64,000 nt of DNA from Robbsia betulipollinis (GCF_026624755.1 NZ_JAPMXC010000001.1:1097219-1161218), one strand, 5' to 3'. Positions 1-9,956 are shown, counted from the first letter of the stretch. The notes: generated by a model not told the origin, from the sequence alone. Translations and numbers: made by a program.

Positions 1-542
1 AGCGAGACCAGCAACACGTTGACGGCGATCGCGATCAGCACCGGGTTGCCGCTCATCGCGAAAAAGGCCGTGAACGGCACGATGACGAGTGCCGTCAGCA
101 GCAGCGCGGCGGCGCGCAGATGCATCAGGCAAAAGATGCAGCCGATGACGGTGAAGGCCATGTAGAAGGCGACATGACCCCGTACGTACGCGTCTCCATA
201 AGGAAAGAGCGACAGGCTCCAGATCGTGAAGCCCGAGCCTATGAAAAACGTCATGAAAATCGAAGCGCGCAGACGCTGCGTGATTTCGGGATCGGTGAGA
301 CGTCTTTGACGCCGGCGCCAGGAGATGATGCGTACCATACACAGCGCGCACAGCAGGCAGGGCAGGTAGACTGCCAGCAGGCGCGGCGCGACGTGCCGGT
401 GGGTAAAGGCCAGCGACGCCGTGTTCACGCTCAGGATGAAGTAGAGCAGGGGAATCTGCCGCGAGAACGCTTCGAACTGCGAGCGCGCGAGCTCGGCGCT
501 GCGTGGCGCGAAAAAGGACCGGACGGAAAGACGAGAGCGCAT
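1..542 (-). CDS. Membrane sensor N-terminus of a probable GGDEF/EAL protein (partial)
   Basis: This gene reads leftward out of the window, so only its first ~180 residues are visible, from an ATG at 542. It opens with a short basic stretch and the segment FEAFSRQIPLLYF, followed by about six hydrophobic helices (roughly residues 28-47, 52-72, 90-110, 118-137, 140-158 and 163-180). This arrangement resembles the integral-membrane sensor of proteobacterial diguanylate cyclases or bifunctional cyclic-di-GMP proteins, which put the GGDEF domain right after the last helix. The catalytic domain is outside the window, so the c-di-GMP role is an inference. No strong ribosome binding site precedes the ATG. 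It is divergent from the DUF998 gene at 732. Confidence 0.6.
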   Translation of the reverse strand, partial: MRSRLSVRSFFAPRSAELARSQFEAFSRQIPLLYFILSVNTASLAFTHRHVAPRLLAVYLPCLLCALCMVRIISWRRRQRRLTDPEITQRLRASIFMTFFIGSGFTIWSLSLFPYGDAYVRGHVAFYMAFTVIGCIFCLMHLRAAALLLTALVIVPFTAFFAMSGNPVLIAIAVNVLLVS

Positions 543-731
543 GACGCGGATCGGGCGACCGATTATCAGATTATGGGAAAGCACGGTAATGCACCCTTGT
601 AACGGCAGGATCGCGAGAATCTTGATGCCACCGTGGCGGCACCTAGGGTATCCCCGACGTTACGCGGCGTTGCGTGGCGGCGTAATTTCCGCGTCCGGTG
701 AGCGGACGCGACGTGTGCGCGGGGCAGCGTC

Positions 732-1433
732 ATGAGCCGGCGTCGTGTCTGGGCACTCGCCGGCGCATGCGCCCTTCTGTTGGCGGGCGTGCAATACCTG
801 TTCGCGGAAACCCTCGCCGCGGCGGCCTGGGCGACGCCGCGCTACAGCTATGCGCGCAATTACATCAGCGATCTGGGCGTGACCGGCTGCGGCATGCTGT
901 TCCACGGCCGGTTGATCTGTTCGCCCCGGCATGCATGGATGAACGGTGCGTTCAGCGTCGAGGGAATGCTGTTCTTGCTGGGCGGCCTGTGCCTCGCGCG
1001 GGTCGTGCCGCGGCCCTGGCGGACCGTCGCGCCGATGCTTGGCCTGGTGCATGGGGCCGGAATGCTGCTGGTCGGCACGTTCAACGGCTCGCAGGCGGCC
1101 CTGGGGGACGGGACGCTGCGTTATCACGCGGCGGGGGCGGCGGCCGCCATCGCCGCGGGGAACATCGCGGCCATCGCCGCGGGATGGGTGGCATGGCGCA
1201 TGGGCGCGCGCCCCTGGATGGCTGCCGTCAGCGCGGCGCTGGGCGGCTTCGGTCTGATCAGTGCCGGGCTTCTGCTGGGCGCGGCCGACGTCGTACCGGC
1301 CGGTATGGCCGAGCGCGGCGCCGTCTATACGATCATGACGTGGGAGATCCTGCTCGGCATCGCCGTCATCCGCGCCGCGCCGGGAAAGGCGGGCGGCATG
1401 GACGGAATCAGACGGGACTCGGCAGCGCGCTAA
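732..1433 (+). CDS. DUF998 family membrane protein
   Basis: A 233-residue polytopic membrane protein with about six hydrophobic helices. Its N-terminal half has the DUF998 pattern: helix 1 (residues 5-25), a [12 protein letters not shown] segment facing the outside, and a loop with two cysteines (GCGMLF and LICSPRH). A second helix pair follows, with LVGTFNG after it. The function of DUF998 proteins is unknown. The start is the ATG at 732. The gene stands alone between the leftward signalling gene and the convergent trehalose synthase. It overlaps nothing on its own strand, and its 3' end comes within coding distance of the trehalose synthase stop at 1408, so the two 3' ends overlap by about 25 bases. 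Confidence 0.75.
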   Translation: MSRRRVWALAGACALLLAGVQYLFAETLAAAAWATPRYSYARNYISDLGVTGCGMLFHGRLICSPRHAWMNGAFSVEGMLFLLGGLCLARVVPRPWRTVAPMLGLVHGAGMLLVGTFNGSQAALGDGTLRYHAAGAAAAIAAGNIAAIAAGWVAWRMGARPWMAAVSAALGGFGLISAGLLLGAADVVPAGMAERGAVYTIMTWEILLGIAVIRAAPGKAGGMDGIRRDSAAR

Positions 1434-3474
1434 CCACGCGCAGGCACAGCCCCTCGTAGGCGTCGAGGTTGATGACGAGTTCGCCGCTGTCGGTGAGGTC
1501 GCCTTCGTCGGTCTCGTGGATCATGTCGACGACCGGGCCCGGCGCGACGTCCGGCAGGTGGATGGCTTCCTGGATCGGCGTCGCGCCGAAGTTCAGCGCC
1601 GTGATCTGCGTCCCGCGCCCGGCCGGCAGTTCATGCACCATGATCAGCAGCCCCGGCGCGATCACATCCGGAATCGGCAATTGCCGGCTGCTGGCGATGC
1701 CATAGGCCTGACGTACCGCAAGCAGATGTTTGAGCTTGCTCGCGAACGAATCCGGACGTTCGAGCTGGCTCGGCAGGCTGCCGTAGAGACAGACGGCCTT
1801 GGGCAGGCCTTCGCCCGATTCGGTGGCTTCGGGATTGCGGCCGGCGAGGTCGTAGGCGCCGCGCTGGATCCAGCGCGTGTCGCCGTCCGCCATCATGGTC
1901 TCGACCGTATGCGCGGGCAGCGGCAGCGCGCCCACCAGATCCCAGCCGGAGAGCGCGAACACGCCGGGTTGCAGCGCGTTGAACATCGCCAGCAGCAGGT
2001 GCAGTTGCTGGATGTGCTCGATATCGGCGTCCGACATCGCATCGAGTTCGCGGATGCCCAGCGCGGCGGCGATCACGCTGGCGGTGGTGCAGGCCACGCC
2101 GTTCGTCACGAAGCGCAGATTGTAGGGCGCGTGCTCGCCGCTCAGCTTCTCGTACATCACTTCGCGGATATGCTCGCGCAGGATGCCGCCCGGCCAGGTC
2201 TGGCCCTGGTAGGTGAAGGACGTGGTGGCGTGCAGCGTCCAGAAGTGCACCAGCTCCAGCGTCAGTTCGTCGTGGTTCTGCAAGGCATGGATCAGCGATG
2301 CCGGATCGATGCCGAACTGATGCACCGTGCGCAGCATCAGCCGCAGGAACTCGGTGTTGCCGGTGAGCAGCGCGTGGTGATACGCGGGGCGCGAGATGAA
2401 GTCATACGACAGGTCCGCGCCGCCTTTGGACATCGCCGCGATGTCGTCCACGGTAAGATTCAGTTCCTGGAAGCTGAAGCCGCCGGCCTTGCGGATCGCG
2501 CCCGCGAGCAACTGATTGCCGACGATCGACAAGGGATGGCCCTCGGACCAGGCCTTGTCGTGCGCGCGCCGCTCGACGCCGAGAAACCCGTTCGCGTCGA
2601 GCCGCAGGCCGCGCGCGCCCATCACGTCCAGCGAATGCAGCGCGTCGCCGATGATCAGCTGCTGTGCCGCGAACGAGGGGTCGAGCCAGTTCAGCGACGG
2701 TTGTCCGTCCTTGAAATAGTGCAGATAGACCCAGCGCCGCGTCTTGCCGTCGACGCCGTCGACCGGGGCCGTCGCGCTCCAGTCGGTCTCCTTGATGCCC
2801 GGCTCGAAGAAAATGACCCGCTGCAACTGGCCGACGATGTAGCACTTTTCCTTGAGCGCGTCGACGGTCTCGGGCGACAGGTTGACGGCGTCCCGCCCCT
2901 CGGGCACCTCCGGCAGCAGGCCCCAGTCCTCGGGCTTGATTTCCACCATGTGATAGAGGCCCGGGTAGTCGCCGTACGCCATCTCGGCGAGCCGGAAATC
3001 GGCGCCCTTGCCGGTATGCGCCGGCACCACGTCGTCGATGACGATCGCGTTGTGCGCCGCTGCGGCGCGGCCGATCTTGACGAACTCTTCCTCGGTGCCG
3101 AAGCGGGCGTCGATCGAGAAGTTGATGCGGTCGAAGTTGCCATCCACCGACGGCGTCACCGTTCTGCCGGTGATGCCGCCGGCCTGCTTGGTCGGACCGG
3201 TATGGATCGCCTGGATGCCGATCGAGGACAGCGCGTGCCATAGATGCGCATCGCCGAGGGTTTTGAGGACCGACTCGCCGGGGGCGGTGATCACGGAACC
3301 CGGATAGGCCGTGAACCAGACCGACGACATCGCCGACGCCACGCGCGGGCGGGTTTCCGCGTAGGGGTGCATCCACAGCCGGGCCTGGCCGCCATAGGCC
3401 TTGGCGCGCGTGCGCGCCTGCTGAAGCATGGAGCGGTCGAGCAGCCAGTTGATATAGTCTTCGTCGGGAAACAC
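1408..3474 (-). CDS. treS: Trehalose synthase (maltose alpha-D-glucosyltransferase), Pseudomonas type
   Basis: A 688-residue GH13-type enzyme closely resembling the Pseudomonas stutzeri trehalose synthase, which interconverts maltose and trehalose in the cytoplasm. Shared landmarks include DYINWL at the N-terminus, [64 protein letters not shown] (catalytic aspartate region), FSFQELNLT (acid/base region) and [13 protein letters not shown] (conserved NHD). The open frame extends upstream to 3867, but the GTG at 3474 gives the family length and puts [10 protein letters not shown] at the start; a weak GAG Shine-Dalgarno lies upstream. The residues before it are low-complexity and unlikely to be translated. 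Trehalose and osmoprotection is the likely role. It has no operon partner and converges with the DUF998 gene. Confidence 0.85.
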   Translation of the reverse strand: MFPDEDYINWLLDRSMLQQARTRAKAYGGQARLWMHPYAETRPRVASAMSSVWFTAYPGSVITAPGESVLKTLGDAHLWHALSSIGIQAIHTGPTKQAGGITGRTVTPSVDGNFDRINFSIDARFGTEEEFVKIGRAAAAHNAIVIDDVVPAHTGKGADFRLAEMAYGDYPGLYHMVEIKPEDWGLLPEVPEGRDAVNLSPETVDALKEKCYIVGQLQRVIFFEPGIKETDWSATAPVDGVDGKTRRWVYLHYFKDGQPSLNWLDPSFAAQQLIIGDALHSLDVMGARGLRLDANGFLGVERRAHDKAWSEGHPLSIVGNQLLAGAIRKAGGFSFQELNLTVDDIAAMSKGGADLSYDFISRPAYHHALLTGNTEFLRLMLRTVHQFGIDPASLIHALQNHDELTLELVHFWTLHATTSFTYQGQTWPGGILREHIREVMYEKLSGEHAPYNLRFVTNGVACTTASVIAAALGIRELDAMSDADIEHIQQLHLLLAMFNALQPGVFALSGWDLVGALPLPAHTVETMMADGDTRWIQRGAYDLAGRNPEATESGEGLPKAVCLYGSLPSQLERPDSFASKLKHLLAVRQAYGIASSRQLPIPDVIAPGLLIMVHELPAGRGTQITALNFGATPIQEAIHLPDVAPGPVVDMIHETDEGDLTDSGELVINLDAYEGLCLRVVSALPSPV

Positions 3475-3782
3475 TGTGGATCTCGTGAGGGGAGCGGAAA
3501 GAATGGCGCCTGTCTTGTAAATCGCCGCGTGCGGCGCGGCGCGGGGCCCGAGCGCGCGGGGCAGGCGCTGCGAGGAGCCGGGGGAACGCAAGCTTTGTGC
3601 CGACAACGTTCCCGCGTCTCGTCGCGGTGCGTGGGTCATCGGGGACGAGGTATCCGACCGCGGTCGCCGCCCCTTCTTTCCGTGCCTTCTATTCTCGCGA
3701 GACATGACGCGGGCCCGGGCGAGCGTTACACTGGGGCATTGAAGTTCCAACCCCTGCGCCTCGTGTCCTGGAGCTCCCCGCC

Positions 3783-4835
3783 ATGCTCCCCAATCGCATC
3801 GTCGCAATCGGCTCGTCGGCGGGGGGCATCGAGACGCTCTGCGCCCTGTTCGAGCATCTGCCCGCATCGGTCGACGCCGCTTTCTTCGTGACGCAGCACC
3901 TGTCGCCCAGCTATCAGAGCAAGCTGCCGAGCGTCCTGAACCGCTGTACCCGGCTGAAGGCCGTGCATCCGCCCACCGAGGGCATGGTGGTGGAGCGGGG
4001 CATGATCTACGTTGCGCCGTCGGATCATCATCTGCTGGTGGAGGGCGACCGCGTCTTCGTGGCGCGCGGTCCGAAGGAAAACCGCTTCCGGCCGTCGGTC
4101 GACGCGCTTTTCCGTTCGGTGGCCTATGTGTACGGGCCGCGGGCGATCGGTGTGGTGCTCTCGGGGGCGCTCGACGACGGGACGTCCGGGTTATGGAGCA
4201 TCAAGCGGCTGGGCGGCGTGGCGGTGGTACAGGACCCCGCAGAGGCCACCTTCGATTCGATGCCGGTCAGTGCCATCGAGCATGTCGAAATCGATTACAG
4301 CCTGCCGGTAGCGGCGATGGCGCAACTGGTGATGCGGCTTGCCGCCGAGCCGGTGGCGCGCGCGCCGGACGGCGTCGAGGCGGACCGCCAACGCATGCGT
4401 CTGGAAACCTCGATCCTGGCCGATGGCGACGCCTTCAGCAAGGGCGTGACCCAACTGGGCGACTACACGCCGTTTACCTGTCCGGAGTGCGCCGGCGTGT
4501 TGGTCCGTGTGCGCGAAGGCGGTGGCGCGCGGTTTCGTTGTCATACCGGACACGGCTATACCAGCGGGGCATTGATCATCGGCATCGTCGAGAAGACCGA
4601 GGCGGGCTATTGGGCCGTGATGCGCGGTCTGGAGGAGGCGGCGATGCTGCTCGACGCGGTGGGCGGTACGCAGAACGCCGTGGGCGACCGCGCAACGGCA
4701 ACCCTTTTCCGCGAGGAAGCCGCGCGTGCGAAGATGCAAAGCCGCGAGTTGCGGCGTCTCGTGTTGTCGGAGCAGCGTGTCGGGAGCGAGGCGGTCGGGG
4801 CCGCGGTTTTCGGAGCCGTCGGCGACGGGGATTAG
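3783..4835 (+). CDS. Stand-alone CheB-type protein-glutamate methylesterase
   Basis: A 350-residue CheB-like protein without a receiver domain. The catalytic triad is visible: serine in GSSAGG (about S12), histidine in VTQHL (about H39) and aspartate in [11 protein letters not shown] (about D130). It would hydrolyse glutamyl methyl esters on chemoreceptors. The C-terminal half carries a zinc-ribbon-like pair CPEC and CHTGHGY (about residues 235-257) followed by a helical tail. This architecture occurs in CheB-like proteins outside the main chemotaxis operon. It converges on a chemoreceptor gene (4952-6553), a plausible substrate, with a 14-bp tandem array between the two stop codons. Without a receiver domain its control is unlikely to be classical CheA phosphorylation. 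Confidence 0.85.
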   Translation: MLPNRIVAIGSSAGGIETLCALFEHLPASVDAAFFVTQHLSPSYQSKLPSVLNRCTRLKAVHPPTEGMVVERGMIYVAPSDHHLLVEGDRVFVARGPKENRFRPSVDALFRSVAYVYGPRAIGVVLSGALDDGTSGLWSIKRLGGVAVVQDPAEATFDSMPVSAIEHVEIDYSLPVAAMAQLVMRLAAEPVARAPDGVEADRQRMRLETSILADGDAFSKGVTQLGDYTPFTCPECAGVLVRVREGGGARFRCHTGHGYTSGALIIGIVEKTEAGYWAVMRGLEEAAMLLDAVGGTQNAVGDRATATLFREEAARAKMQSRELRRLVLSEQRVGSEAVGAAVFGAVGDGD

Positions 4836-4848
4836 CCGGCGGTGTCCA

Positions 4849-4944
4849 TTGCACGGCGCCCGTTGCACGGCGCCCGTTGCACGGCGCCCGTTGCACGGCG
4901 CCCGTTGCACGGCGCCCGTTGCACGGCGCCCGTTGCACGGCGCC
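4849..4944. repeat. 14-bp tandem repeat, seven copies
   Basis: Seven head-to-tail copies of TTGCACGGCGCCCG occupy the whole gap between the convergent cheB-like and chemoreceptor genes. Six copies are perfect; the seventh ends in AG instead of CG. Each unit contains the palindrome GGCGCC. Because 14 is not a multiple of three, the array shifts frame at each unit, and it is not inside either gene as annotated. It starts 13 bases after the cheB-like stop and ends 7 bases before the chemoreceptor stop. Confidence 0.95.
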
Positions 4945-4951
4945 AGTCGAC

Positions 4952-6553
4952 TCAGACGTGGAACATCGCCATCGCGGCGTTCAGGTGACGGCCCTGGTCC
5001 TCGAGCGAGTGCGACGCGGCGGCGGCCTGTTCGACGAGCGCGGCGTTTTGCTGCACCACGCCATCCATTTGCGAGATGGCCAGGCTGGCCTGTTCGATAC
5101 CGCGGCTCTGTTCCTGCGAGGTGGTCGCGAATTCCTGCATCAGCGTGGTGACGCGGGTGACGGCCTGGGTGACATCGTGCATCGTCTTGCCGGCGTCGGT
5201 GGCGAGACTCGAACCGTCCTGGATCTTGCGCACCGAGGTCGCGATCAGATCCCTGATTTCCTTCGCCGCCGTGGACGAGCGATGCGCGAGACTGCGCACC
5301 TCGCTGGCGACGACGGCGAAGCCGCGGCCCTGCTCCCCGGCCCGCGCCGCCTCCACCGCGGCATTCAGCGCGAGGATATTGGTCTGGAACGCGATGCCGT
5401 CGATGATGCCGGTGATGTCGGCGATACGCGTCGAATTCGCGCTGATCTCGGTCATCGTGTCGACGACCTGGCCGACGGCCTGATTGCCCCGCACGGCGAC
5501 CGTGGTCGCATCGCCCGCCAGAACGCTGGCCTGCCGCGCGTTGTCCGCGTTCTGCTGCACGGTGGCGGTCAGCTGTTCCATGCTCGATGCCGTTTCCTGG
5601 AGCGCGGCGGCCTGCTGCTCGGTGCGCGCGGAAAGATCCGCGTTGCCCAGCGCGATTTCGCTCGAACCGGTGGCGATGCCGGCGGCCACGTCGCGCAACT
5701 GGGCGACCAATCGGACCAGCCCTTCCTGCATCGCTCCCATCGCCGCGAGAATGCTGCCGGCCGGCGCATGCGCGGCACCGGGTACCGGACCGAGATCCCC
5801 GGCGGCGATGCGCTGCGTCACCTGGTTCAGCGCGTCGGGCTCGGCGCCCAGCGAGCGTCGCAGGCTGCGGGTGATGAGGAAACCCGCCGCCAGCGACGCC
5901 GCCAGCGCGAACGCGCACAGCCCGATCATCATGGCAAGGGCGGACCGGTAATGCTCGTCGATCTGCCTGCGCACGCTTTCCTCACGCGAATGCGTAGAAG
6001 CGGCGTAGTCGTTCGTCGCCTTGATGAGCGCGGCGAGAAGCGGGCGGCACTCGGTGGCGATGCGCTGCCGGGCTTCGTCCTGATGGCCGTCCGCCGCCAG
6101 TTCGACGATATGCATGGCGACCGGTCCGTAACGTTCCTCCACATGACCGATCTCCGCGACGAGTTCCCGGGCATGCGTGGTGCTGTCCTGTGCCGCGGCG
6201 ATCGATGTCGTCAACTTGGACAGCAGGCCCTCGACGTCCTGCTGCGCGGCGACCGCGGCGGCCTTCTCGCGGGCGATATCCGCGGTATCCGTGGCGATGA
6301 CCATGTTGCGGGCGGCCACCGCGCGATCGTCCACCGCGCTGCGGATACGCGAGACCATTTCCATCCGCGCGTTGATCCCCTCCACATAGCCGGTGAAGCG
6401 CGCATTCGCCTGGTTCAGATCCGCCAGCGCGAGCCCGGCCATCGCGACCGTCAGCAGTGTCAAGGTCCCGAAAGCCAGCGAGAGCCGCGCTTTGACCGAC
6501 AGCGTGGACGGTACGAAGCCTACTGTGACGGGAAGGGCGCCGGGATCGTGCAT
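4952..6553 (-). CDS. Methyl-accepting chemotaxis protein
   Basis: A 533-residue transmembrane chemoreceptor. A first membrane helix (about 23-44) is followed by a ~160-residue helical periplasmic region typical of four-helix-bundle sensors, a second helix (about 205-227), a HAMP linker ([16 protein letters not shown]) and a cytoplasmic signalling domain. The hairpin tip [20 protein letters not shown] at about 375-400 contacts CheA and CheW. The C-terminus ([11 protein letters not shown]) lacks the NWETF-type tether for CheR/CheB. The ATG at 6553 is chosen because GGAG lies 6-9 bases upstream; the frame is open further upstream without support. The ligand cannot be read from the sequence. It is convergent with the CheB-like esterase. 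Confidence 0.93.
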   Translation of the reverse strand: MHDPGALPVTVGFVPSTLSVKARLSLAFGTLTLLTVAMAGLALADLNQANARFTGYVEGINARMEMVSRIRSAVDDRAVAARNMVIATDTADIAREKAAAVAAQQDVEGLLSKLTTSIAAAQDSTTHARELVAEIGHVEERYGPVAMHIVELAADGHQDEARQRIATECRPLLAALIKATNDYAASTHSREESVRRQIDEHYRSALAMMIGLCAFALAASLAAGFLITRSLRRSLGAEPDALNQVTQRIAAGDLGPVPGAAHAPAGSILAAMGAMQEGLVRLVAQLRDVAAGIATGSSEIALGNADLSARTEQQAAALQETASSMEQLTATVQQNADNARQASVLAGDATTVAVRGNQAVGQVVDTMTEISANSTRIADITGIIDGIAFQTNILALNAAVEAARAGEQGRGFAVVASEVRSLAHRSSTAAKEIRDLIATSVRKIQDGSSLATDAGKTMHDVTQAVTRVTTLMQEFATTSQEQSRGIEQASLAISQMDGVVQQNAALVEQAAAASHSLEDQGRHLNAAMAMFHV

Positions 6554-6820
6554 GGGAAGCTCCAGTGAGGGGAAACGGACAGATGATGGATGGGATTCAA
6601 TCGCTCGAATGGAAGGATGGACGCTTCGCATTCCTCCACTGTTACGGCGTATTTTGTCAAAGCTTGAGGAATTCATTCGGCTAACGGAAATTCGCTCGTC
6701 GACGGCAGACGATGGACCGCGTAAGTTCGGGAGTGCGCAACGTCGACGGCATCGGCGATGCCGCGCGCAGGGGTGGGGCGTGGCCTCGCGCATCCCTTTT
6801 GCCTGGGTATCGCATCCCCT

Positions 6821-7750
6821 CTAGTCGTTACCGGACGGTGCCAGATGACCGAGGAGGGCGGCGATTGCCAGGATGAACAGCATCGCGACTGCCTCCATTC
6901 CCAGCAGACGCCCGAAGCGGCGTCGTGCGCGCGAGGCGTCGTCGCTCCCCAGACGCGGCAGGTAGGTCAGCCGGTTGTAACCGCCCAGTCCGACCGCCAG
7001 CGCGACGCACGCCAGTTTCACTGCAAGCACGCGACCATAGGCGGTATCGAAGAGCGGCACGCCGCTGGCTGCCGTAGTACGCACAACGTCATACAGGCCG
7101 GTGAGCGCGACCGTCGCCAGCGCATAGGTCGCGAGATCCGACAGCCGGGAACAGAAGACCGCGCGCCGCGCCGCGGCATCGGCGGACGTCCCGGCCCGCC
7201 GCGGCAACAACACAAGCGCCGCGACCATCACCGATCCCGCCCAGACCGCGGTCGCGCCCAGATGCACGGCATGCACGGCCTCGCGCAACGTCCCGTCGCC
7301 CGCGTCGGCGGCATGGCTGGCGGCGGCCTTCGCAACGAGGTAGCCAAGCGCGCCCAGCGCCGCGAAAACCGCCGGTGCGCCGCGTGGCCGCCGGCCGCTG
7401 GCCGCCGCGATGAGCGTGCCGGCGAAGCCCAGCGTCCAGGCCGCCCCGAAATGCGACTGGCGCAGCACCACCGGCAGCATGGCGACGGCGTCGGCGAATG
7501 CCCCGCCGCTCATCAGGAGGGTCTGCAGGCAGAGATGGATGATGGCGGCGATCGCCACGGCGCCGAACGCGCGGGGACGCCAGCGCAGGAGGGCGTCGCC
7601 GTCTCGCCGGCTGCCGCCAGGCGTCGCTTCCCCCGGTGGTGCGCCGCCGGCAGGCAGCAGCAGCCCGCAAGCCAGGATGCCGACGCCCAGCGCGAACAGG
7701 ATGTTCTGCACGGCCGCCACGACGATCTCGCCGAGGACGAGCGCCGACAT
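6821..7750 (-). CDS. copD: CopD family copper resistance membrane protein
   Basis: A ~309-residue protein with about eight membrane helices. It has the CopD layout, including HLGATAVWAGS (a His/Trp-containing helix conserved in CopD), RLSDLATYAL, and a C-terminal helix pair around VKLACVALAVGLGGYNRL. CopD proteins take part in copper movement across the inner membrane, normally with periplasmic CopC, but no copC is adjacent here. The ATG at 7750 has AAGG a few bases upstream; a GTG one codon earlier is possible. The 11-bp tandem array at 7855-7953 lies just upstream of the start, so it is transcribed or sits in the promoter region. Confidence 0.8.
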   Translation of the reverse strand: MSALVLGEIVVAAVQNILFALGVGILACGLLLPAGGAPPGEATPGGSRRDGDALLRWRPRAFGAVAIAAIIHLCLQTLLMSGGAFADAVAMLPVVLRQSHFGAAWTLGFAGTLIAAASGRRPRGAPAVFAALGALGYLVAKAAASHAADAGDGTLREAVHAVHLGATAVWAGSVMVAALVLLPRRAGTSADAAARRAVFCSRLSDLATYALATVALTGLYDVVRTTAASGVPLFDTAYGRVLAVKLACVALAVGLGGYNRLTYLPRLGSDDASRARRRFGRLLGMEAVAMLFILAIAALLGHLAPSGND

Positions 7751-7854
7751 CACCTTGTCCGGGTTACGGCATCGGGCACGGCGGGTAGGGGTGGGACCGG
7801 CGGCAAGGACAACGGCGGCAACATCATCATGGATGTGGCATGGTCAATGAATGC

Positions 7855-7953
7855 GAAAGAAGCGCGAAAGAAGCGCGAAAGAAGCGCGAAAGAAGCGCGA
7901 AAGAAGCGCGAAAGAAGCGCGAAAGAAGCGCGAAAGAAGCGCAGAAGAAGCGC
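7855..7953. repeat. 11-bp tandem repeat, eight perfect copies plus one degenerate
   Basis: Eight perfect head-to-tail copies of GAAAGAAGCGC (7855-7942) are followed by a ninth copy with two changes (7943-7953). On the plus strand the array is purine-rich, and it lies about 105 bases upstream of the copD start and about 30 bases downstream of the EAL-like gene's stop. Eleven bases is close to one helical turn, so every unit presents the same face of DNA. It can be read as a lysine/arginine-rich peptide in every frame, which explains the spurious open frames here. Confidence 0.95.
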
Positions 7954-7983
7954 ACAGCCGGACAGGCGGGGCCCGTCCGAACG

Positions 7984-8907
7984 CTAGCGCGCGGCGGGCG
8001 CGAACGCATAGCGCAGCGCGTGTTTCCGCAGGCGCGCAAGCGCGGTATCGTCCTCGACGCCATCCACGATGAGCCGGCATCGCGTCGTGGCCCCTCGGGC
8101 GGCGGCTTCATCCAGCGAGGCGATCCAGGCCGGAATGCGGCTCTCGTCCGTTGCACTTCCCATTTCGGCGATCATGAAATCCGGCAGGTTGGATGGCGGT
8201 GCTGCCAGGATACCATCCGGGCGGGAGACATTGACCGCCACTTTGAAGCCATGGCCGCGATAACTGCGGACCAGGTAGTCGAGGAAGGGCGCGTGGGTCG
8301 CACAGGCCCGGGGGATTTCGATGACGACGCGCGCCGCGTCGATGCCCAGGGCAACCAGCACCGCCGCGAAATACCGGCCGTGGTCGTGCCGTACGCCGTT
8401 GAGCAGCCGTTCGTGTACCGGCAGGAACAGCAGGCCTTCCCGTCCCGACGCGAAGAAATTGATCGCGTGCAGTGCGCGCGTCATCCGGTCCAGCGAGAGC
8501 AGCAGCGACGTCTTGCCGATCGATGCGAACAGCGCCGCGCTCGAAACCAGCACCGCCGTGCGGTCGAACGCCAGCGATTGCGCGCGCCATCCTGGATGGG
8601 CGGCGTGCCCGTGTGCCGCGGTGGTTCCCGACGTGTCGCCGCCCGTACGCTGCAGGTCGAGCAGAGCCGTGAAACGTGTCTCGAAACGGCCGTGTTCCAG
8701 GATGCCGACCGCACGGTCCTGCTGGATGTCGATCCATTCGTCGAGCGGCGGCTGGCTTGCCAGGCGCCGCTTCATGTCCGCGAAGCCAGGGTGCGGTGCT
8801 GGCGGCGCGGGGGCGTCGATGGTCCCGCACGGGCCGGGATCGTTCGTTCCGGGATCGGGGGGAAGGGAGGGGCGTGCAGTCACGGGTGATCCTTGGAGAA
8901 GCGTCAC
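7984..8907 (-). CDS. Degenerate EAL-domain-like protein
   Basis: A 307-residue cytoplasmic protein. After a proline-rich N-terminal ~40 residues it has features of the EAL (cyclic-di-GMP phosphodiesterase) fold: FLPVHERLLNG, a long helix, VVIEIPRAC where EAL proteins have the ITE strand, and FKVAVNVS where they have the D-D-F-G strand. The signature EAL motif and most metal ligands are not recognisable, so catalysis is doubtful. It may be a c-di-GMP receptor or a regulatory remnant. The ATG at 8907 is the ORF start; the true start could be an internal methionine (MKRRL, about residue 45). It is on the same strand as copD but separated by the tandem array. Confidence 0.5.
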   Translation of the reverse strand: MTLLQGSPVTARPSLPPDPGTNDPGPCGTIDAPAPPAPHPGFADMKRRLASQPPLDEWIDIQQDRAVGILEHGRFETRFTALLDLQRTGGDTSGTTAAHGHAAHPGWRAQSLAFDRTAVLVSSAALFASIGKTSLLLSLDRMTRALHAINFFASGREGLLFLPVHERLLNGVRHDHGRYFAAVLVALGIDAARVVIEIPRACATHAPFLDYLVRSYRGHGFKVAVNVSRPDGILAAPPSNLPDFMIAEMGSATDESRIPAWIASLDEAAARGATTRCRLIVDGVEDDTALARLRKHALRYAFAPAAR

Positions 8908-9063
8908 GGCTCGGACGCCGCGACTCGTCGCCGAAGCGTAGCAAGCCGGCTGCGCTGCGGATAACGATCTTTTCCGCTAAGGAATTCGCGCGCGGATATA
9001 AGCGTTTTCGCGTGGCAGCCGCGCGCGGTGCGACGGTAGGCCCTGCGCGGGTGGGCCGTGCAT

Positions 9064-9429
9064 CTACGCCGGCATCCTTTCCGCCCAGACCTCTCCCAAC
9101 ACGCTCTCGATATCACCGAGGGCGGCCGTCTCCACCTCCGTGTGACCCGTCTTGACGCGCAGCGAACGGCCCTCCCTTTCCTGCAACCATGCCGCGGCGC
9201 AGGCCATCAGTACCGGGCATATCGCCGTCACGAAAGGAATCGAATAGGTCTTGATGACGGAATCCCATTCCGCCGACACGACGCCGGTGGTGGGTACCTG
9301 CGTGATCGGGCGTACGCCGGACAGACGGATGTCGCGAAGCGCCAGCCGCACATCGTTCAGATAGGCAAAGGAATCGACTTCGCGCTGTCCTGGCAGAAAG
9401 GTCCACAGAACGTGAGGCACTTCGGACAT
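9064..9429 (-). CDS. Small protein resembling conflict-system component EACC1
   Basis: A 121-residue protein. The ATG at 9429 has AGGAAGAA as ribosome binding site; the upstream frame extension is ignored. The central part (about 62-85) is hydrophobic (PFVTAICPVLMACAAAWL). The C-terminal part has the pattern WLQEREGR-LRVKTGHTEVE followed by a short acidic helix. That pattern, a hydrophobic helix then a basic/acidic strand pair ending in an 'E-x-x-L' helix, resembles the small constant components described next to caspase, peptidase or NTPase effectors in bacterial conflict systems (EACC1). This is recognition by pattern only, and no effector gene is nearby. It lies 38 bases downstream of the 98-residue gene at 9468. 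Confidence 0.4.
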   Translation of the reverse strand: MSEVPHVLWTFLPGQREVDSFAYLNDVRLALRDIRLSGVRPITQVPTTGVVSAEWDSVIKTYSIPFVTAICPVLMACAAAWLQEREGRSLRVKTGHTEVETAALGDIESVLGEVWAERMPA

Positions 9430-9467
9430 GATGGTTCTTCCTGTGACGAGGAAAGGGTTCGGGAAGC

Positions 9468-9764
9468 TCAAACGTCCAGCAGACGCCAACCCTTGTCGGC
9501 CTTGCCGTCGATCGATTTTTCGAAACCCGAGTCGAATTGCCATTTCCAGGTGGGCACGGGCATTTCTCCGGTTCCCGCCTCACGGTAGGCCGTGACCTGC
9601 TGGCGCAATTGATCGGCGTTGGCGAAAAATTTCAATTGGCCGAATCTCACATTGAATAGCGGCAGGTCCGCATCGATCAGAAAAATATGTAAATCCTTTC
9701 CCGCATCGAGTTTGACCAGCGTGGTCGATCCAATGGTGCGCGGTAAAGCAATGGTTTCTTGCAT
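9468..9764 (-). CDS. Hypothetical 98-residue protein
   Basis: A small soluble protein with no family I recognise. Visible features are an N-terminal beta-rich segment (GSTTLVKLDAGKDLHIFLID), a helix (FANADQLRQQVTAYR) and a tryptophan-containing end (TWKWQFDSGF, KGWRLLDV). It starts at the ATG at 9764 with AAAGAG about 12 bases upstream and ends 38 bases before the start of the EACC1-like gene, so the two are probably cotranscribed. Codon composition is less GC-biased than in neighbouring genes. The recombinase gene lies upstream on the same strand, with a 190-base gap. Confidence 0.5.
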   Translation of the reverse strand: MQETIALPRTIGSTTLVKLDAGKDLHIFLIDADLPLFNVRFGQLKFFANADQLRQQVTAYREAGTGEMPVPTWKWQFDSGFEKSIDGKADKGWRLLDV

Positions 9765-9956
9765 GGCAAGGCTCTTTGAACGATTTGACGGTTGGAGGAA
9801 TTCATCGCAGCGGTAACGCCAGAGCCGAGGATCAATACAAGACGCTGAGTGATCGTGACATCCAGGCCCTTTAACGGCAGCGGTGTGTCCGACTTGAGAG
9901 GAGAAAAGATCAAACGCCTGTTCGGCGTGCTTCTCGCGCCGCTTCCAAACCGCTCG

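Noticed and set aside
3475-3867. N-terminal extension of trehalose synthase
   Set aside because: The added 131 residues are Arg/Pro/Ser-rich and absent from the family; the GTG at 3474 gives the known length.
4193-6568. Very long open frame (791 codons) on the plus strand
   Set aside because: It lies antisense to the chemoreceptor and across the 14-bp repeat; its translation is Arg/Gly/His-rich with no family resemblance, as expected for a shadow frame in high-GC DNA.
4849-7953. The two tandem arrays as CRISPR arrays
   Set aside because: The units are 14 and 11 bp with no unique spacers between copies, and no cas gene is present.
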